From: an uncultured Bacteroidota bacterium
GTDB taxonomy: Bacteria; Bacteroidota; Bacteroidia; Chitinophagales; Chitinophagaceae
Assembly (NCBI GenBank): GCA_903912435.1
Contig: CAIWHI010000912.1
Coordinates: 1-7,635, forward strand
Direction: 5' to 3'
DNA length: 7,635 nt
Under the pieces are notes generated by a model. It made no database searches. It saw only the letters and a list, made by a program, of their open reading frames with translations, and had not been told where the DNA came from. Made by a program: the position numbers and the translations under genes. Of this stretch, positions 6,160-7,635 are shown in pieces; the first letter of the stretch is position 1; each line of letters opens with the position of its first letter.

Positions 6160-7194
6160 ATGGAAAATCCACAACGCCCACCGGTATACTATAGCGAATA
6201 CCTGCAACTCAATAAAATCTTGAATGCCCAGGCTCCTGAAAGTGATAAGGAAGGCATCAAAGCTAATGATGAAATGTTATTCATCATTATTCACCAAACC
6301 TATGAACTTTGGTTTAAAGAAATTCTTCACGAATTATCTATTATCCGTGAGGTGTTTAAACAAACAAATATCCATAATAATGCCCCCGACATCTACAATA
6401 GTGTACATAGGTTAAAGCGTATTTGCCGTATACTGGAAGTAGCTGTAATGCAGATAGGTGTTATGGAAACCATGACCCCGCTCGACTTCCTCGATTTCCG
6501 CGATCTATTACGACCAGCATCCGGTTTCCAAAGCATTCAGTTTAAGATGATTGAAGCCACCCTTGGTTTAAATTTCGAAAATAGGCATGGCAAATCCTAT
6601 TATCTGTCTCAACTTACTCCCGAGGATGTAAAAAGGGTAAAAACTGCTGAAAGCGAGCAATCACTTTTAGTACTCATCAACCAATGGCTTGAGCGAATGC
6701 CTTTTGTGAAAAACGAAGATTATTGGGTAGAGAAAGCTGATAGCCCATTTTGGAAAAACTACAGAGACGCTTATGTCAACAGCCTTTCTGAAATGGAAAA
6801 ACAAAATGTAACCTTATTTGATAGCATTTTCTCTGAAGAAATCAACTACCCCGATGGCAGGTCATTCAGCAGGGAGGCAAGCCGCAACGCCCTGTTTATC
6901 ATGCTTTACCGCGATCAGCCACTATTACACCTCCCATATGAATTATTAAGTACACTGCTAGAAATTGATGAGTGCTTATCTCTATGGCGTCACAGGCACA
7001 TACATATGGTTCAACGCACTATTGGCAAACGAATTGGCACAGGTGGAAGCACTGGCGCTGAATACCTTCGGGGTGCTGCAGATAGCCACTATATTTTCAA
7101 GGAATTGGCTGAATTAACTTCTTTCCTATTACCACGAGGATATTTGCCCGAACTACCCAAAAAATTGGTTAAAGACCTTTGCTACAATCAATAA
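6160..7194 (+). CDS. kynA: Tryptophan 2,3-dioxygenase
   Basis: This heme enzyme opens the indole ring of L-tryptophan with O2 to give N-formylkynurenine, the first step of the kynurenine route to tryptophan breakdown or NAD. The 344-residue protein has the family motifs in order: PPVYYSEYLQLNKIL near the N-terminus, MLFIIIHQTYELWFKEIL with the distal-pocket His45, DFRDLLRPASGFQS with Arg114 (the residue that holds the substrate carboxylate in characterised homologues), and WRHRHIHMVQRTIG with His280 as the expected axial heme ligand, followed by GTGGSTGAEYLRGA, the flexible substrate-covering loop. All expected functional residues are present, so it should be an active, cytoplasmic, tetrameric and oxygen-dependent enzyme. 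No other kynurenine-pathway gene is in the window. A gap of 207 bases and a strong terminator suggest a mostly separate transcription unit. Confidence 0.97.
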   Translation: MENPQRPPVYYSEYLQLNKILNAQAPESDKEGIKANDEMLFIIIHQTYELWFKEILHELSIIREVFKQTNIHNNAPDIYNSVHRLKRICRILEVAVMQIGVMETMTPLDFLDFRDLLRPASGFQSIQFKMIEATLGLNFENRHGKSYYLSQLTPEDVKRVKTAESEQSLLVLINQWLERMPFVKNEDYWVEKADSPFWKNYRDAYVNSLSEMEKQNVTLFDSIFSEEINYPDGRSFSREASRNALFIMLYRDQPLLHLPYELLSTLLEIDECLSLWRHRHIHMVQRTIGKRIGTGGSTGAEYLRGAADSHYIFKELAELTSFLLPRGYLPELPKKLVKDLCYNQ

Positions 7195-7208
7195 TATAGT
7201 TTAATAAT

Positions 7209-7248
7209 TAATTAAGCCCCAACCATTTAGATGATTGGGGCTTAATTA
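7209..7248. terminator. Strong hairpin terminator, probably bidirectional
   Basis: TAATTAAGCCCCAA (7209-7222) pairs perfectly over 14 bases with TTGGGGCTTAATTA (7235-7248); after one mismatch three more pairs close a TTAG loop. A T-rich run follows at 7249-7260. The hairpin starts 14 bases after the dioxygenase stop codon and faces a convergent gene, and A/T-rich flanks on both sides let it work for either strand. Confidence 0.92.
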
Positions 7249-7335
7249 TTTTATATATTTTTCTAAACCTATTGATAATGAATATCCCTCTGGGCAATTG
7301 TTTGCCTTTGGTAAAACATACACTAATGCATTATC

Positions 7336-7635
7336 CTACTTAGAAGCAGGTTTCTGCATTGGGTTTGGATTAGGCCTTGTAGCCTCATATTTAGCATATT
7401 GTTCTGGTGTTAGAATTTGCTTAAATTTCATATCCTTACCCATTTGGTTTTGTGAAGTTTGTCCTGGGCCTGGTTGTGCTCCATTAGCTCTTGATGAAAA
7501 ATCTTCTTTCCAAAAAGCTAATTCAGCCTGATAGATACTTTTAGTTTGGTCGGCAGTAAGACCTAGTTGTTTTTCATACATTTTCGACCTCCTGTCAGCC
7601 ATCATTTCAACAGGTGGCATACGTGGGTTAGCAGG
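7336..7635 (-). CDS. Spy/CpxP-like LTxxQ protein, N-terminus cut by window edge
   Basis: The frame is open through the right edge, adding five residues (PANPR) before the first visible Met at 7620, so the true start and any signal peptide lie outside the window; 99 residues are visible. Two LTxxQ motifs (LGLTADQ and ILTPEQYAKYEA) and a helical, charged, Met-rich middle resemble the Spy/CpxP group of small periplasmic chaperone-like proteins, several versions of which occur in Bacteroidota. A Gly/Pro/Gln-rich insert (SRANGAQPGPGQTSQNQ) sits between the motifs and the C-terminus is Pro/Asn-rich. In the known family these proteins are exported and help against envelope stress; here that role is inferred from the motifs only. 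It is convergent with the tryptophan dioxygenase gene and shares its terminator. Confidence 0.7.
   Translation of the reverse strand, partial: PANPRMPPVEMMADRRSKMYEKQLGLTADQTKSIYQAELAFWKEDFSSRANGAQPGPGQTSQNQMGKDMKFKQILTPEQYAKYEATRPNPNPMQKPASK

Noticed and set aside
7235..7531. A 98-residue plus-strand open frame after the dioxygenase
   Set aside because: It starts inside the terminator hairpin and is antisense to the LTxxQ gene, which has a clear family signature.

Overview
The window looks like a chromosomal segment from a member of the Bacteroidota, plausibly Chitinophagaceae/Sphingobacteriia-like, though that rank is an inference. The reasons are three promoter candidates of the Bacteroidota type (-7 element TAnnTTTG, one with a TTG 19 bases upstream), weak Shine-Dalgarno sequences, moderately low GC, and a signal peptide ending just before a Gln. 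The protein set (ATP-type PEP carboxykinase, tryptophan 2,3-dioxygenase, HdrBC/DsrMK-like Fe-S proteins) also fits.

Layout. Positions 1-1281 (minus) hold the first 427 residues of ATP-dependent PEP carboxykinase, cut by the left edge. Positions 1528-2439 (minus) encode an exported protein of unknown function. A divergent intergenic region at 2440-2681 carries promoters for both directions. The plus strand then has a membrane protein with two [4Fe-4S] clusters (2682-4001), a hicA-hicB toxin-antitoxin pair (4058-4526), a cysteine-rich HdrB-like protein with two CCG-type domains (4704-5480), a small CoA-binding Rossmann protein (5590-5952) and tryptophan 2,3-dioxygenase (6160-7194). A strong, probably bidirectional hairpin terminator (7209-7248) separates it from a convergent minus-strand gene (7336-7635, cut by the right edge) for a Spy/CpxP-like LTxxQ protein.

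How the genes fit together. The two Fe-S proteins together have the parts of an HdrED/DsrMK-like or ETF:menaquinone-oxidoreductase-like (DUF224) complex: membrane cytochrome-like helices, two [4Fe-4S] clusters and two cysteine-rich domains that hold a catalytic-type Fe-S centre. They would be expected to sit side by side and work as one quinone-linked enzyme. Here 702 bases containing hicAB separate them. The CoA-binding protein downstream is compatible with, but does not prove, a link to acyl-CoA metabolism.

The least ordinary feature is a family of A/T-rich heptad tracts (TTTTRAC on one strand, GTYAAAA/TTCAAAA on the other). They lie directly after the stop codons of three plus-strand genes and, in the opposite orientation, directly before the start of the CCG gene; related single units sit in the promoter of the first Fe-S gene. 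The tract before the CCG gene is complementary to the tract after the CoA-binding gene at 22 of 23 positions, and the tracts flanking hicAB form an inverted repeat of 21 of 25 positions.
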